Shown: positions 5,605-7,163 of the stretch, one piece after another
Layout: every line of letters begins with the position of its first letter
Position numbering within the stretch: the stretch's first letter is position 1
Assembly (NCBI GenBank): GCA_017410745.1
Contig: JAFPPJ010000065.1
Location: forward strand, 1-7,163
Origin: Oscillospiraceae bacterium
Lineage (GTDB): Bacteria > Bacillota > Clostridia > Oscillospirales > Ruminococcaceae
Direction of reading: 5' to 3'
DNA: 7,163 nt
Program-made: the position numbers and the translations under genes
The notes under the pieces: generated by a model
Told to the model about the DNA's origin: nothing
The model's database searches: none
The model's input: only the letters and a program-made list of their open reading frames with translations

Positions 5605-6466
5605 TCTATTTTCAAAGAAGACGGTCTTTTCGCTGGAGGTATTCCCGCCGAGACCCGACGCAGACGAAAGCGTCATATACGATACCCTTGAACAGCTCTC
5701 CGACATACGCCCCGATTTCATCAGCGTGACCTACGGTGCGGGCGGCGGCAGGAACGGCTGCAAGACCATCCGCATCGCATCGGATATACAGAACATATAC
5801 GGCGTGGAGAGCGTTGCGCATATGCCCTGCATCGACCTTACGAAAGAGCAGGCAAGGCTTATCCTTGACAGTATGCGCGAGCACGGCATAGAGAATATAC
5901 TTGCGCTGAGGGGCGACAGAAGGGAAGATTCCCCCGCACAGTCGGATTTTGCCCATGCAAGCGACCTCATCACCTTCATAAAGGAGCGCTATGACTTCAA
6001 TATAATCGCCGCCTGCTATCCCGAGATACATCCCGAGAGCACAGGAGCGGCGGATGATCTGAAATGGCTCAGATACAAGGTGGACTGCGGCGCAGACCAT
6101 CTTATCACACAGCTTTTCCTTGACAACAGATACTTCTTCGACTTCCGCGAGAAGGCAGCCATAGCGGGGATAGATGCGCCGATAGAGGCGGGCATCATGC
6201 CTGTGACGAACAAGCGCCAGATAGAAAGAATGGTGAAGCTGTGCGGCGTGGAGCTGCCGCAGAAGTTCGTCCGTGTCCTCGAACGGTATGAGCATAACGA
6301 GACCGCCCTGCGCGATGCGGGCATAGCCTACGCCATCGACCAGATAACCGACCTCATCGCGGAGGGTGTGGACGGCATACATCTGTACACCATGAACAAT
6401 GCATATATCGCGCACAGGATATATGATGCGGTGCAGAGCCTTATCCGAGCGGAATGCTCCGCATGA
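5591..6466 (+). CDS. metF: 5,10-methylenetetrahydrofolate reductase MetF
   Basis: MetF is a flavin (FAD) enzyme that reduces 5,10-methylenetetrahydrofolate to 5-methyltetrahydrofolate, the methyl donor for MetE. The 291 residues match the compact bacterial form without the eukaryotic regulatory domain. Key motifs are in order. SLEVFPPR contains Glu16, equivalent to catalytic Glu28 of E. coli. VTYGAGGG is at 46-53 and VAHMPC at 75-80. ALRGD contains Asp109, equivalent to Asp120. ACYPEIHPE spans 141-149, ITQLFLDN 172-179 with the substrate-contacting Gln174, GIMPVTN 201-207 and HLYTMN 264-269. The ATG at 5591 is chosen because GAGG lies six bases before it and MKTADLFSKKTVFSLE fits family N-termini; the TTG at 5555 would add twelve residues inside metE. 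The gene overlaps metE by 14 bp in another frame, so the two are probably translationally coupled. Confidence 0.97.
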   Translation: MKTADLFSKKTVFSLEVFPPRPDADESVIYDTLEQLSDIRPDFISVTYGAGGGRNGCKTIRIASDIQNIYGVESVAHMPCIDLTKEQARLILDSMREHGIENILALRGDRREDSPAQSDFAHASDLITFIKERYDFNIIAACYPEIHPESTGAADDLKWLRYKVDCGADHLITQLFLDNRYFFDFREKAAIAGIDAPIEAGIMPVTNKRQIERMVKLCGVELPQKFVRVLERYEHNETALRDAGIAYAIDQITDLIAEGVDGIHLYTMNNAYIAHRIYDAVQSLIRAECSA

Positions 6467-6473
6467 TGGGAAT

Positions 6474-6520
6474 AAGCCATAGTATTACGGATAAGCCCGG
6501 TAATACTATGGCTTTTCTCT
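6474..6520 (+). terminator. Strong rho-independent terminator of metE-metF
   Basis: A perfect 15-bp stem, AAGCCATAGTATTAC (6474-6488) with its complement (6500-6514), has an 11-nt loop. The run TTTTCTCT (6513-6520) overlaps the end of the stem. It begins seven bases after the metF stop. Confidence 0.92.
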
Positions 6521-6550
6521 GATTAGTAATTGATACGGAACTTTCGTGCG

Positions 6551-6672
6551 AACGAATACACGTTTATGCTATTTGGCAAATTTGAGTATATTCATTTCAG
6601 TTTCTCCCCCGAATAATATTTTTGAACACAGTGAGGAAATATTATTTTGTCCCCTTTTCTCCGCAATATATA
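6551..6672. repeat. Imperfect direct repeat, long copy A
   Basis: The copy starts at AACGAATACACGTTT and ends at CCGCAATATATA. It aligns with copy B (6780-6868) throughout, including TTTGAGTA, TCAGTTTCTCCCCC and CCCCTTTT. The main difference is a 36-bp insertion at 6611-6646, present only here. No coding frame explains the conservation. Confidence 0.8.
6611..6646. mobile_element. 36-bp hairpin-forming insertion within repeat copy A
   Basis: AATAATATTT (6612-6621) and AAATATTATT (6637-6646) are perfect 10-bp inverted arms around a 15-nt loop. The block is absent from copy B, where CCCCC joins TTGT directly. It could be a tiny non-autonomous insertion, or an ancestral hairpin lost from copy B. 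It is too short to name a family, and no target duplication is clear. Confidence 0.45.
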
Positions 6673-6779
6673 GATAGCACGGGTGCTTGTGCTGACGGAT
6701 TATTTTGCGACTTTTGAACGGTAGCCTGTTGTCGGGACATACTCATTTGGCTTGGATCAAGGGGGATGAAACGCCGGCA

Positions 6780-6868
6780 AACGAATACACGTTTAATGCT
6801 ATAGGATTAATTTGAGTACGTTCGCCTCAGTTTCTCCCCCTTGTACCCCCTTTTCCCCGCAAAATATA
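6780..6868. repeat. Imperfect direct repeat, short copy B
   Basis: This 89-bp copy matches copy A but lacks the 36-bp hairpin block and has three extra single bases (one A after GTTT, two near TTGTACCCCC). Its start lies 229 bp from that of copy A. The first 15 bases are identical between the copies, and the middle is most diverged. Confidence 0.8.
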
Positions 6869-6894
6869 AGTATTGTTCCATTTCGGACTCCGCA

Positions 6895-7004
6895 TATAAG
6901 CCACCTTGCTCAAACAAATCGGATACTGATGAGTTTTATTGATACTATTAGTTTGTGCTTCTTTTGATAGGTTTAGTTGCCTTACCCCGTTTATAAGCCA
7001 CCTT
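6895..7004. repeat. 13-bp direct repeat TATAAGCCACCTT, two copies
   Basis: Identical copies lie at 6895-6907 and 6992-7004. The second sits between TTTAGTT (6972-6978) and AACTAAA (7005-7011), which are perfect inverted partners. A further small hairpin, GCACAA with TTGTGC, lies at 7014-7032. Function is unknown. Confidence 0.55.
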
Positions 7005-7071
7005 AACTAAATAGCACAATTTGTGTTTGTGCAATACATATTCTGCCTATCGACATCTTGTCAAAGCGAAA

Positions 7072-7163
7072 ATGTATACAGTCAGATTTTGCAGCCGACC
7101 CGAACAAGAGGGCGATAAAGGCGCACAGATGAGGAGAAAAAATCGGCAGGTGGAGGGAGAAGG
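7072..7163 (+). CDS. Possible start of a short open frame cut by the right edge
   Basis: From the ATG at 7072 the frame stays open for 30 codons to the window edge. The product starts MYTVRFCSRPEQ and becomes rich in charged residues (Lys, Arg, Glu, Gln). No good ribosome binding site precedes the ATG; another in-frame ATG lies at 7129. No family is recognised, and it may simply be an open stretch in non-coding DNA. Confidence 0.2.
   Translation, partial: MYTVRFCSRPEQEGDKGAQMRRKNRQVEGE

Larger units (their letters stand above)
6521..7071. other. Gene-free region rich in short repeats
   Basis: I find no supported gene, RNA gene or promoter in this stretch of about 550 bases. It contains direct repeats A and B, the hairpin insertion and a pair of 13-bp repeats. 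Base composition is more AT-rich than the genes before it. It may be decayed mobile DNA or a dispersed intergenic repeat cluster. Confidence 0.6.

Noticed and set aside
5612..6415. 267-residue open frame on the minus strand
   Set aside because: It lies entirely opposite metF, whose family motifs are complete. Its length follows from codon bias of the real gene, and its product resembles nothing I recognise.

Overview
The window looks like chromosome of a gut or rumen Gram-positive anaerobe, most likely Ruminococcus or a close relative in the Oscillospiraceae. The reasons are AGGAGG-type ribosome binding sites, sigma-A promoters with extended -10 boxes, heavy use of ATA, AGA and AGG codons beside GC-rich ones, a GH26 mannanase, and a short N-terminal fragment resembling a secreted-protein family I associate with that group. 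This placement is inference; no marker gene is present.

Left part (1-817, minus strand): a two-gene transcription unit. A 157-residue lipoprotein of unknown function comes first (748 to 275), then a secreted protein cut by the left window edge (255 to 1). They are 19 bp apart and read from a well-formed promoter at 789-817.

Middle (749-1255): a non-coding region with two direct copies of a 103-bp repeat that appears able to fold into two hairpins per copy. Downstream is a strong extended -10 promoter for the next gene, a palindrome at its predicted transcription start, and a small hairpin that would cover the Shine-Dalgarno sequence.

Right part (1256-6520, plus strand): a GH26 mannanase-like glycosidase without a signal peptide (1256-2257) overlaps a LysR-type regulator by ATGA (2254-3165). 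After a perfect 26-bp palindrome and an intrinsic terminator comes a separate promoter for metE (3331-5604) and metF (5591-6466), which overlap by 14 bp. MetF makes 5-methyltetrahydrofolate and MetE uses its methyl group to convert homocysteine to methionine, so the pair forms the last two steps of cobalamin-independent methionine synthesis. A strong terminator closes this operon.

Right end (6521-7163): about 550 bp with no convincing gene but with imperfect direct repeats, one copy of which carries a 36-bp hairpin insertion. A short open frame runs off the right edge.

The protein-coding genes are members of known families. The most unusual material is non-coding: the paired structured repeats before the mannanase gene, the double control elements at its start, the palindrome-plus-terminator before metE, and the repeat with hairpin insertion at the right end.
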